Source of the DNA: a candidate division Hyd24-12 bacterium UBA5074 | GTDB lineage: Bacteria; Fermentibacterota; Fermentibacteria; Fermentibacterales; Fermentibacteraceae | NCBI GenBank assembly: GCA_002414865.1 | Contig: DIAQ01000009.1 | Coordinates: 1 to 5,676 of the forward strand | DNA length: 5,676 bases | Direction: 5' to 3' | Shown here: piece after piece, positions 1-5,436 of the stretch | Position numbering within the stretch: the stretch's first letter is position 1 | Layout: each line of letters starts with the position of its first letter | Translations under genes and position numbers: made by a program | The notes under the pieces: model-generated | Told to the model about the DNA's origin: nothing | The model's input: only the letters and a program-made list of their open reading frames with translations | Databases searched by the model: none

Positions 1-231
1 TTCTTCATCGCCGCCTGCGACTATACGCTCATCGGTGAGGAGCTTTTCGCCGCCAGCGCCTACCTCTCGCACGAGCCCAAGCTGCTGGGGAGCCTGAAGG
101 GGCAGGATGCCGCAAAGCTTGTCATCATGATCCTGATCCTGCTCGGAGTCGCCGCAGCCACTCTGGGCACGGCCTGGCCCCCGGCCGCGAAAGCCGCCGA
201 CTTCCTGCGTCTCCTGACGCATGTCGATTGA
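1..231 (+). CDS. C-terminal end of a membrane protein, possibly DUF6754-like (5' end outside window)
   Basis: The reading frame is open from base 1 and stops at TGA 229-231, giving the last 76 residues of a longer protein. It begins with the stretch FFIAACDYTLIGEELFAAS, continues through a polar segment (LSHEPKLLGSLKGQD), and then has one clear hydrophobic segment at about fragment residues 39-58 (KLVIMILILLGVAAATLGTA), followed by a short tail. The 'DYTLIGEELFAASAYLS' and 'LLGSLKGQD' pieces recall, from memory only, the C-terminal part of proteins labelled DUF6754 in candidate-phylum genomes. No function is known for that family. The next gene starts 12 bases downstream, so it is very likely in the same operon as the three membrane proteins that follow. 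The coding assignment is sure; the family name is tentative. Confidence 0.75.
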   Translation, partial: FFIAACDYTLIGEELFAASAYLSHEPKLLGSLKGQDAAKLVIMILILLGVAAATLGTAWPPAAKAADFLRLLTHVD

Positions 232-243
232 GGTGATGCGGCC

Positions 244-903
244 ATGAGGCTGTTCGTCCCCCTGTTCATGACCTTCATCTGCGGGATGATCATCATCCTT
301 CAGTTCTTCGTGCCGCACAGGCCCTTCTCGACCCTGGGCGAGAGGCTCACCGACTGGTACATGATCGTGGCCTCCGCCGCGATCTTCCTCGGTGCCGTGA
401 ACCTTCTCCAGGTGCACTCCGCGAGGATCAGGTTCCGCCAGAAGAACTGGCAGTACAGCCCCGTCGTCATCGGCGGCTTCCTCGTCATGATGGCGGCCGG
501 CTTCGGCTGGGGGGTTGCTGACGGGAGGCCGTTCGACTGGATGTTCCAGACCATGGTCGTTCCGATGGGCGCCACAATGTTCAGCCTGCTGGCCTTCTTC
601 GTGGCCTCAGCCGCGTTCAGGGCGTTCCGCTCGTCCAACTGGCGCGCGACCCTGCTGCTCGTCTCAGCCTTCATCGTCATGCTCGGCCGGGTGCCCATCG
701 GCGACGTGATATGGAGGCTCATCCCGGGCGCTGCTGCGAGCTCCCATCCCAATCTCGTCAACGAGATAGCGGAGTGGATAATGCAGGTGCCCAACATGGC
801 GGGGCAGAGGGCCGTGATGATCGGGGCATCGCTCGGAGTGGTGGCCACATCGCTCAGGATGATCTTCGGGATCGAGAGAAGCTACCTGGGAGGTTCCGAC
901 TGA
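244..903 (+). CDS. Uncharacterised integral membrane protein, about six transmembrane segments
   Basis: The 219-residue protein is dominated by hydrophobic segments at about residues 3-23, 37-57, 73-92, 103-125, 133-153 and 187-207. Between them are short basic loops, such as RIRFRQKNW near 61-69 and AFRAFRSSNWRA near 124-135, which the positive-inside rule would place in the cytoplasm. The start is ATG 244, preceded by AGGTGA at 231-236 with 7-nt spacing. The gene lies 12 bases after the previous stop and shares its own stop with the next start (TGATG at 901-905), so it should be translationally coupled to the next gene. I see no catalytic motif, nucleotide-binding loop or known transporter signature. 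A role as a structural or channel subunit of a complex with its neighbours is inference. The long opposite-strand frame at 300-848 is a shadow of this gene. Confidence 0.9.
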   Translation: MRLFVPLFMTFICGMIIILQFFVPHRPFSTLGERLTDWYMIVASAAIFLGAVNLLQVHSARIRFRQKNWQYSPVVIGGFLVMMAAGFGWGVADGRPFDWMFQTMVVPMGATMFSLLAFFVASAAFRAFRSSNWRATLLLVSAFIVMLGRVPIGDVIWRLIPGAAASSHPNLVNEIAEWIMQVPNMAGQRAVMIGASLGVVATSLRMIFGIERSYLGGSD

Positions 904-1763
904 TGGGCCGGCTGCTGGAAAGGCTGGACAAGGTCGACAGGAGGGTTATCTACATCCTGATGGCCGCTTCCGTGATCGTACCCCTCGCCCTCAAGCTGGA
1001 CTTCCCGATCCCCATCGGCAGCGGACCCAGCATGGACCTCTACATGGCGATCGACACGCTTCCCCCGGGCTCAACGGTGATCATCAGCTTCGACTACGAC
1101 CCCTCGACGAAGGCAGAGCTTCAGCCCATGGCCGTCGCCCTGACCCGCCACCTGTTCGGGCACGGCGTCAGGGTGATCGGCATGGCCATGTGGCCCCAGG
1201 GCGCGAGCCTGGGCCAGCAGGCCATGGCGCAGGCCGCCGACAGCCTGGGAGCCGAGCAGTACGAGGACTGGGTGAACCTCGGCTATACGGTGGGCGCAGG
1301 AGTCTCGCTGCTCAGGATGGGCAGCTCGATCGAGGCCGTCTATCCCCAGGACCGCGACGGCGTCCCCTATGACTCGATACCCCTCATGCGCGATGTGAGG
1401 CGCCTCGGGGACGTCGATCTGGCCATCTCCCTCTCGGCGGGGGACCCCGGCATACATTCCTGGGTCATGATGGCGAAGGACACCTACGGCGTCCCGGTGG
1501 GCGGCGGATGCACCGCCGTCAGCGCCCCCGAGTTCTATACGTACCTGGGCACGGGTCAGCTCGTGGGCCTGCTGGGCGGGCTCCGCGGCGCGGCCGACTA
1601 CGAGACGATCCTCCGCGAGAGGATACCGGGAGCCCCGGGCGGGCTCGCCACACCGGGGATGGCTGCGCAGTCGATATCCCACCTTGTCATCATGGGCTTC
1701 ATCGTGATAGGGAATGTCGCCTTCATAGCGGGACGCAGCAAGAGGAAGGGAGGCGCGAAATGA
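903..1763 (+). CDS. Uncharacterised protein with a Rossmann-like domain between two membrane anchors
   Basis: The start is ATG 903, overlapping the upstream stop (TGATG), with GGGAGG at 888-893 as ribosome binding site. Upstream in-frame starts lie inside the previous gene and give a non-membrane-like extension, so they were rejected. The product is 286 residues. A basic N-terminus (RLLERLDKVDRR) is followed by a membrane segment at about 14-32, and a second membrane segment at about 256-277 is followed by a basic tail (RSKRKGGAK). By the positive-inside rule the roughly 220-residue centre lies outside the cytoplasm. The centre alternates strands and helices: STVIISFDY (57-65), a helix near 70-87, VRVIGMAMW (89-97), a helix near 101-115, VDLAISLSAGD (171-181), a helix near 184-195, and the glycine-rich VPVGGGCTA (197-205) with one cysteine (C203). 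This suggests a ligand-binding or enzymatic alpha/beta fold, but no named family is certain. Confidence 0.88.
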   Translation: MGRLLERLDKVDRRVIYILMAASVIVPLALKLDFPIPIGSGPSMDLYMAIDTLPPGSTVIISFDYDPSTKAELQPMAVALTRHLFGHGVRVIGMAMWPQGASLGQQAMAQAADSLGAEQYEDWVNLGYTVGAGVSLLRMGSSIEAVYPQDRDGVPYDSIPLMRDVRRLGDVDLAISLSAGDPGIHSWVMMAKDTYGVPVGGGCTAVSAPEFYTYLGTGQLVGLLGGLRGAADYETILRERIPGAPGGLATPGMAAQSISHLVIMGFIVIGNVAFIAGRSKRKGGAK

Positions 1764-2416
1764 CCATGGAGATAGTCGGCATCTGGCTGGGAGCCCTTCT
1801 CACCCTCGCGCTGTACAGTTTCCTCTATCGCGACAATCCGTTCTACAAGTTCACGGAGCACCTGTTCGTCGGCATGAGCGCGGGCTACTGGGTGATCTAC
1901 AACATCTACAACGTGCTCATACCCAACCTGTGGGACAGGCTCGTGGGGACGGGCGACGCCGCTCCCGACATGATGATGATCATCCCCGCAGTGCTCGGCC
2001 TGTTCATGCTCGCCAGGCTGGTGCCCAAGGGCGCAGGCCTCTCCAGGATCTCGCTGGCGATGATCGTCGGCACGGGTGCGGGCCTCTCGCTGGTGACGAC
2101 CTTCAGGACTAACTGCCTGAGCCAGGTCGAGGGCACGATCATCGCCCTGACGGGGGCGGGCACGGGGCAGTTCCTGTCCAACCTGATCCTCGTCGTAGGC
2201 GTGGTCTGCGGACTCGTGTACTTCTTCTTCTCCAAGCCTCACAGGGGAGTCATCGGAGGCGCTGCCAACACCGGTATAACGGTGCTGATGGTGGCCTTCG
2301 GGGCCAGCTTCGGCTACACCGTCATGGCCCGCATAAGCCTGCTGATCGGACAGGTGCAGTTCCTCCTGTTCGAATGGCTTCCGACGATACCGATTTTCCG
2401 GGGCCTCACCGGGTGA
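1760..2416 (+). CDS. Uncharacterised integral membrane protein, six or more transmembrane segments
   Basis: The start is ATG 1760, overlapping the previous stop as ATGA, with GGAAGGGAGG at 1744-1753 as ribosome binding site. A second ATG at 1766 is possible but further from that site. The 218-residue product has hydrophobic segments at about residues 4-22, 34-55, 70-88, 96-114, 138-157 and 170-190, plus a C-terminal hydrophobic stretch near 193-210. Distinctive loops are YRDNPFYKFTEHLF (23-36), FRTNCLSQVEG (115-125) and GASFGYTVMARISLL (181-195). Their polar residues within otherwise hydrophobic sequence look like conserved functional positions, and I recall similar strings in uncultivated candidate-phylum genomes without an assigned function. 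It is the last gene of the membrane cluster: the next 229 bases are non-coding and carry a new promoter. Function unknown; partnership with the two upstream genes is inferred from the overlaps. Confidence 0.9.
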   Translation: MTMEIVGIWLGALLTLALYSFLYRDNPFYKFTEHLFVGMSAGYWVIYNIYNVLIPNLWDRLVGTGDAAPDMMMIIPAVLGLFMLARLVPKGAGLSRISLAMIVGTGAGLSLVTTFRTNCLSQVEGTIIALTGAGTGQFLSNLILVVGVVCGLVYFFFSKPHRGVIGGAANTGITVLMVAFGASFGYTVMARISLLIGQVQFLLFEWLPTIPIFRGLTG

Positions 2417-2424
2417 CAGGTATG

Positions 2425-2449
2425 CGCCCCAACGCGCTTGACAGGGGCG
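2425..2449 (+). terminator. Weak terminator-like stem-loop after the membrane operon
   Basis: CGCCCC (2425-2430) and GGGGCG (2444-2449) are perfect 6-bp complements around a 13-nt loop, 8 bases after the stop of the last membrane gene. There is no T-tract after the stem, so it is at best a weak or factor-dependent terminator. The -35 hexamer of the next promoter sits in its loop and the 3' arm lies in the promoter spacer, so the two elements overlap. Confidence 0.3.
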
Positions 2450-2466
2450 GAAGGGCTCCCTATTCT
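2438..2466 (+). promoter_or_regulatory. Sigma70-type promoter for the TonB-dependent receptor
   Basis: A perfect -35 hexamer TTGACA (2438-2443) is separated by exactly 17 bp from TATTCT (2461-2466), which matches 4 of 6 positions of TATAAT including the key first two and last. Transcription would begin at about 2472-2474, leaving a leader of roughly 170 nt before the receptor start at 2646. The location directly after the membrane operon and upstream of the receptor supports a real promoter. It is predicted from sequence only. Confidence 0.65.
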
Positions 2467-2470
2467 CGAA

Positions 2471-2488
2471 TCGGGAAAAGGTTCCCGA
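2471..2488. repeat. 18-bp perfect inverted repeat at the predicted transcription start
   Basis: TCGGGAA (2471-2477), AAGG, TTCCCGA (2482-2488) form a perfect 7-bp inverted repeat with a 4-base spacer, placed exactly over the predicted start site. It could be a protein operator that blocks initiation, or, in RNA, a stem-loop at the extreme 5' end (GGGAA/TTCCC if transcription starts at 2473) that protects the messenger. The sequence cannot separate these two readings. Confidence 0.5.
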
Positions 2489-2500
2489 CCGGAATGAACA

Positions 2501-2597
2501 CCCGTCGGATGACGGGCAGGAGTGGTGTGCAGTAACGACTTAGTAGGTAAAGTGTTACGCTCCCCGGGCCGTCAAGGAGGTGGCCGATACCGGGGAG
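2501..2597 (+). promoter_or_regulatory. Structured 5' leader RNA with three consecutive stem-loops
   Basis: Three stems can be read directly. The first is CCCGTC (2501-2506) with GACGGG (2511-2516) around the tetraloop GGAT. The second is GTAAC-G-ACTT (2532-2541, one bulged G) with AAGTGTTAC (2550-2558) around an 8-nt loop. The third is CTCCCCGG (2560-2567) with CCGGGGAG (2590-2597), enclosing a nested GCC/GGC pairing (2568-2570 with 2582-2584). The second and third stems are separated by a single base and could stack coaxially. The loop of the third holds a perfect Shine-Dalgarno-like AAGGAGGT (2574-2581) with no start codon at useful distance, so the purine run probably has a structural role. 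I compared it by eye with cobalamin, GEMM (c-di-GMP), glycine, fluoride and tetrahydrofolate riboswitch consensus features and saw no match. Confidence 0.5.
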
Positions 2598-2611
2598 GAA
2601 GGAACTTGGTA

Positions 2612-2653
2612 ATGGACCTCCAGAGAAGAGAAAGGAGCGTCAGCGGTGCTTAG
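2612..2653 (+). CDS. Possible 13-residue leader peptide overlapping the receptor start
   Basis: ATG 2612 is preceded by AAGGA (2599-2603) with 8-nt spacing and reads MDLQRRERSVSGA before TAG 2651-2653. The stop lies just inside the receptor gene, so the two frames overlap by 8 bases. This is the geometry of a translationally coupled or attenuating upstream ORF. The codons AGA AGA and AGG fall in its middle. It is very short and could arise by chance, so it is listed as a possibility only. Confidence 0.2.
   Translation: MDLQRRERSVSGA
2616..2637 (+). promoter_or_regulatory. Receptor ribosome binding site with a nearby anti-Shine-Dalgarno segment
   Basis: AAGGAG (2632-2637) lies 8 bases before GTG 2646 and fixes that start. 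Just upstream, ACCTCC (2616-2621) is complementary to the ribosome binding site through CTCC/GGAG (2618-2621 with 2634-2637). It is also complementary to GGAGGT (2576-2581) in the leader hairpin loop and to GGAGG (2594-2598). These pairings exclude each other, so the site could be exposed or hidden depending on leader folding. Confidence 0.4.
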
Positions 2654-5348
2654 AAGGGCAACGGCGATCTCTCTCGCTCTGGTCCTGTGCTTTGCGCTCG
2701 GCGCAACCGCAGGAACCACCGGCAAGATTGCCGGTCGGGTCTCCGACTCGAGCGGCAGCCCGTTGGTTGGCGCTGCGGTCCTCATCGTGGGCACGTCCTA
2801 CGGTGCGATGACCGACGCCAATGGCGAGTACTTCATCATCAACCTCGAACCGGGCACCTACAATCTCCAGGCCCGCATGGTGGGCATGGCCACCAAGGAG
2901 GCGCAGGGAGTCCAGGTCGTGGCCGACATGACCACCAGGATGGACTTCCGGCTCGATCCCGAGGCCGTCGGCCAGACCATCATCGTGGTCACCGACCAGC
3001 GCGCCATGATCGAGCGCGACGTGACGTCCTCGGTCCGCATCGTCAGCCGTGACGAGATCAGGACCATGCCGGTCGCCGGCATCCAGGACGTCATCAACCG
3101 CCAGGCGGGCTCGACCGACCGCGGCGGCCTGCACATGCGCGGCGGCCGCACCGGTGAGACGGTCTATCTGGTCGACGGCGTCGCCCAGATCGACCCGACC
3201 TCCAACACGTTCAACAGCAACATCCCGATGTCCTCCGTGGCCGAGACCTCGGTTCTCACGGGCGGCTTCGGCGCCGAGTACGGCAACGCCCAGTCCGGCG
3301 TGGTGAACATCATCACCCGCGAGGGCGGAACCCGTTACAGCGGTTCCATCGACTTCATGGCCAATGATTTCCAGGCACTCGGCCTCGCCGACGACTACCA
3401 GTGGCAGGACAACAGGAACGATGCAGGTCCGTTCACCGAGGCCCGCATCAACTCCGAGGTCGCCATCGGCGGTCCCGAGCCCATCACGAACTTCCTCCTC
3501 CCGGCCATCGGCGTGCACGTTCCGGGAGAGGTCCGCATCTTCGCGGGCGGCGAATACCTGGAGATCGGTGGTGGCGAGGACAACCGCTACCAGTACGCAT
3601 TCAACAACTGGCAGACCCAGGCGTCGGGCAACGTCAAGCTGACCATCCGTCCCAATCCCAGGACGAAGATCAGCCTGACCGGCTACTACCTGGATCGCAC
3701 GGCCGGCCTCTCCGACTGGTCCTACAGCCGCTGCGAGACCCCCTATATCGACGCCGAATCCGGTGACACCCTCGCTCCGGGCACCGATGTCCGCTACATC
3801 CTGCCCACGAGGTTCTGGACCCAGTACACCATGGGGATGGGCCTCACCCAGACCCTCAGCGACGCCACCTTCATGGAATTCAAGGTCAGCCAGTACATGA
3901 CCCGCTTCCAGTACAAGATCCGCGACCCGCAGGGCGGCTGGCTGGGCGAGGGCTACACCGAGGAGGACTGGCTCGACTACACTCCCTCGAGGACGACCGA
4001 CACGGACGGCTTCGCCCGCGACGGCGCGAGCCGCTACGCATGGAACGACACGCGCAGCACCACCTCGTCCGTCAGGTTCGACCTCACGAGCCAGGTCACC
4101 ACGCAGCACCAGCTCAAGACCGGCTTCGAGGGCAACTACTTCGATGTCTTCGACTACAGCGTGGACACCGCCTCGGGCGGCAACATCTACCTGAACCGCT
4201 ACCACGCGTTCCCGAACTCGGGCGCCGTCTACGTCCAGGACAAGATGGAGTACCGCGGGATGATCGTGAACGCGGGCCTGAGGTTCGACTACTTCGATCC
4301 GAACTTCGACGCGTACCCGAGCGATCCCTCCAACCCGGTGACCCCGGGCACCACGCCTGACGATCCCGACCACATCATCAACCCGATCGAAGTTCCGATG
4401 AAGTACCACCTGAGCCCCCGCGTCGGCTTCTCCCACCCCATCACCGAGCGCGACGTGCTCCACTTCACCTATGGCCACTACTTCCAGACCCCGGTGTTCG
4501 ACAGGCTCTTCTACGGCTCCTCCTATGACCTGTCGGGCGCCTTCCCGCTCATCGGGAACGTCGACCTCGACCCCGAGCAGACCATCTCCTACGAGGTCGG
4601 TGTGAAGCACCAGTTCGACGACATAACCCTGGTCGACCTCACCGGCTTCTACAAGGACATCACCGGCCTGGTCGACACCGAGCGCAACTTCTACTCCGCA
4701 GTCGACTTCTACGATCGCTACATCAATGGCGACTACGGAAGCGTCCGCGGCGCCGAGATCTCCCTGATGCGCCGTCCGAGCGGCTTCTGGTCCTTCTCCG
4801 CCAACTACAGCTACCAGGTCGCGAAGGGCAAGTCCTCGGGCGCCACCCAGAACTACAGCTACCTGTGGGCGGGCTGGGTCATCCCCAAGCGCGAGTCCTA
4901 CCTCGACTGGGATCAGAGGCACTCGGCCAACGTGAACGTCGACTTCCGCATTCCTCAGGGCGAGGGTCCGAGGATCGGATCGTTCCCGATTCTCGAGGGC
5001 TTCGGCGCAGCTCTGCAGTGGAGCTGGGGCTCGGGCTTCCCCTACACCCAGGACAGCCAGGGAACGGCGTCCCCCGAGATCAACGGCCGCCGTTATCCGT
5101 GGACGATGAGCACCGACCTGAAGGTCGATCGGACGATCTGGGCCGGACCAGTGACGCTCGATGTGTACTGCTGGGTTCTCAACCTGTTCAACCGCAAGAA
5201 CATCAATACAATATCGAGTGCCTCCTGGTATGACGCGGACCAGGACGGCGACGGCCGTCCCGATCACGATCCGAAGGGTTCCACAGGCAATCCGTATGTG
5301 TACTCCAGTCCGCGGACGATCCGCTTCGGCATAAACCTGGAGTGGTAG
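2646..5348 (+). CDS. TonB-dependent outer-membrane receptor with N-terminal carboxypeptidase-regulatory-like domain
   Basis: This 900-residue outer-membrane protein should import a ligand using energy passed by TonB. It starts at GTG 2646. A Sec signal peptide covers residues 1-22 (basic LRR, hydrophobic core, cleavage after ATA). A CarboxypepD_reg-like beta-sandwich follows at about 26-103 (GKIAGRVSDSSGSPLVGA, TDANGEYFIINLEPG). A TonB-box-like segment TIIVVTD lies at 111-117. The plug spans about 124-228, with LHMRGGRTGETVYLVDGV and FGAEYGNAQSGVVNIITR. The remainder is barrel, rich in alternating aromatic strands, including DWDQRH (754-759) and a final strand TIRFGINLEW (891-900) ending in Trp, as expected for the BAM recognition signal. 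Length is normal for the family. The ligand cannot be read from the sequence: no SusD partner is adjacent and no cobalamin riboswitch is seen. A DxDGDG motif lies near the C-terminus (865-875). It is probably expressed from its own promoter at 2438-2466. Confidence 0.95.
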   Translation: MLRRATAISLALVLCFALGATAGTTGKIAGRVSDSSGSPLVGAAVLIVGTSYGAMTDANGEYFIINLEPGTYNLQARMVGMATKEAQGVQVVADMTTRMDFRLDPEAVGQTIIVVTDQRAMIERDVTSSVRIVSRDEIRTMPVAGIQDVINRQAGSTDRGGLHMRGGRTGETVYLVDGVAQIDPTSNTFNSNIPMSSVAETSVLTGGFGAEYGNAQSGVVNIITREGGTRYSGSIDFMANDFQALGLADDYQWQDNRNDAGPFTEARINSEVAIGGPEPITNFLLPAIGVHVPGEVRIFAGGEYLEIGGGEDNRYQYAFNNWQTQASGNVKLTIRPNPRTKISLTGYYLDRTAGLSDWSYSRCETPYIDAESGDTLAPGTDVRYILPTRFWTQYTMGMGLTQTLSDATFMEFKVSQYMTRFQYKIRDPQGGWLGEGYTEEDWLDYTPSRTTDTDGFARDGASRYAWNDTRSTTSSVRFDLTSQVTTQHQLKTGFEGNYFDVFDYSVDTASGGNIYLNRYHAFPNSGAVYVQDKMEYRGMIVNAGLRFDYFDPNFDAYPSDPSNPVTPGTTPDDPDHIINPIEVPMKYHLSPRVGFSHPITERDVLHFTYGHYFQTPVFDRLFYGSSYDLSGAFPLIGNVDLDPEQTISYEVGVKHQFDDITLVDLTGFYKDITGLVDTERNFYSAVDFYDRYINGDYGSVRGAEISLMRRPSGFWSFSANYSYQVAKGKSSGATQNYSYLWAGWVIPKRESYLDWDQRHSANVNVDFRIPQGEGPRIGSFPILEGFGAALQWSWGSGFPYTQDSQGTASPEINGRRYPWTMSTDLKVDRTIWAGPVTLDVYCWVLNLFNRKNINTISSASWYDADQDGDGRPDHDPKGSTGNPYVYSSPRTIRFGINLEW

Positions 5349-5365
5349 CGAAGGCAGACTGAAGA

Positions 5366-5412
5366 AGCCCCGGTGGCGGCTCCGTCCATGGATGGGCGGG
5401 GCCGCCCGGGCT
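5366..5412 (+). terminator. Long intercistronic hairpin after the receptor, no T-tract
   Basis: A 14-bp stem runs from 5375-5388 (GGCGGCTCCGTCCA) to 5393-5406 (TGGGCGGGGCCGCC) with loop TGGA. It contains two G-U pairs in RNA. Outside a small internal loop, AGCCC (5366-5370) pairs with GGGCT (5408-5412). No run of T follows; instead the ribosome binding site of the next gene begins 10 bases later. It may attenuate transcription between the receptor and the next gene or stabilise the upstream 3' end. I see no promoter hexamers in the 88-base gap. Confidence 0.5.
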
Positions 5413-5436
5413 CGGACTTACAAGGAGTGGCATTTC

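Noticed and set aside
300..848. A 182-codon open frame on the - strand opposite the first full membrane gene
   Set aside because: It is the antisense shadow of the gene at 244-903, which has a ribosome binding site, coherent membrane topology and a coupled downstream start.
711..902. N-terminal extension of the gene starting at 903
   Set aside because: The extra 64 residues would be encoded inside the preceding gene, are polar and low in structure, and would bury the N-terminal membrane anchor. The TGATG start at 903 has a proper GGGAGG site.
1508..1759. N-terminal extension of the gene starting at 1760
   Set aside because: The extra residues are Arg/Gly/Pro/His-rich out-of-frame translation of the previous gene. 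ATG 1760 has a strong ribosome binding site and the ATGA overlap.
2473..2645. Cobalamin riboswitch upstream of the TonB-dependent receptor
   Set aside because: Considered because such receptors often import cobalamin, but the conserved B12-box type sequence (GCCACTG) is absent and the stem layout does not correspond.
2655..2690. Lipoprotein signal (Cys at residue 15) in the receptor N-terminus
   Set aside because: The residues before the cysteine (L-V-L-C) lack the small residue required at -1 of a lipobox. A signal peptidase I site after residue 22 fits better.
2640..5267. An 875-codon open frame on the - strand, antisense to the receptor
   Set aside because: It mirrors the receptor gene almost exactly. 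Its product is a featureless Val/Ala/Gly/Asp/His-rich sequence without signal, domain or membrane segments, and such frames arise automatically opposite GC-rich genes with biased codons. The + frame has a complete, recognisable domain order.
5203..5433. A 76-codon open frame on the - strand spanning the receptor end and the following gap
   Set aside because: Its product is Pro/Ser/Arg-rich with no domain, it has no evident ribosome binding site, and it runs across the receptor's C-terminal codons and the intercistronic hairpin.
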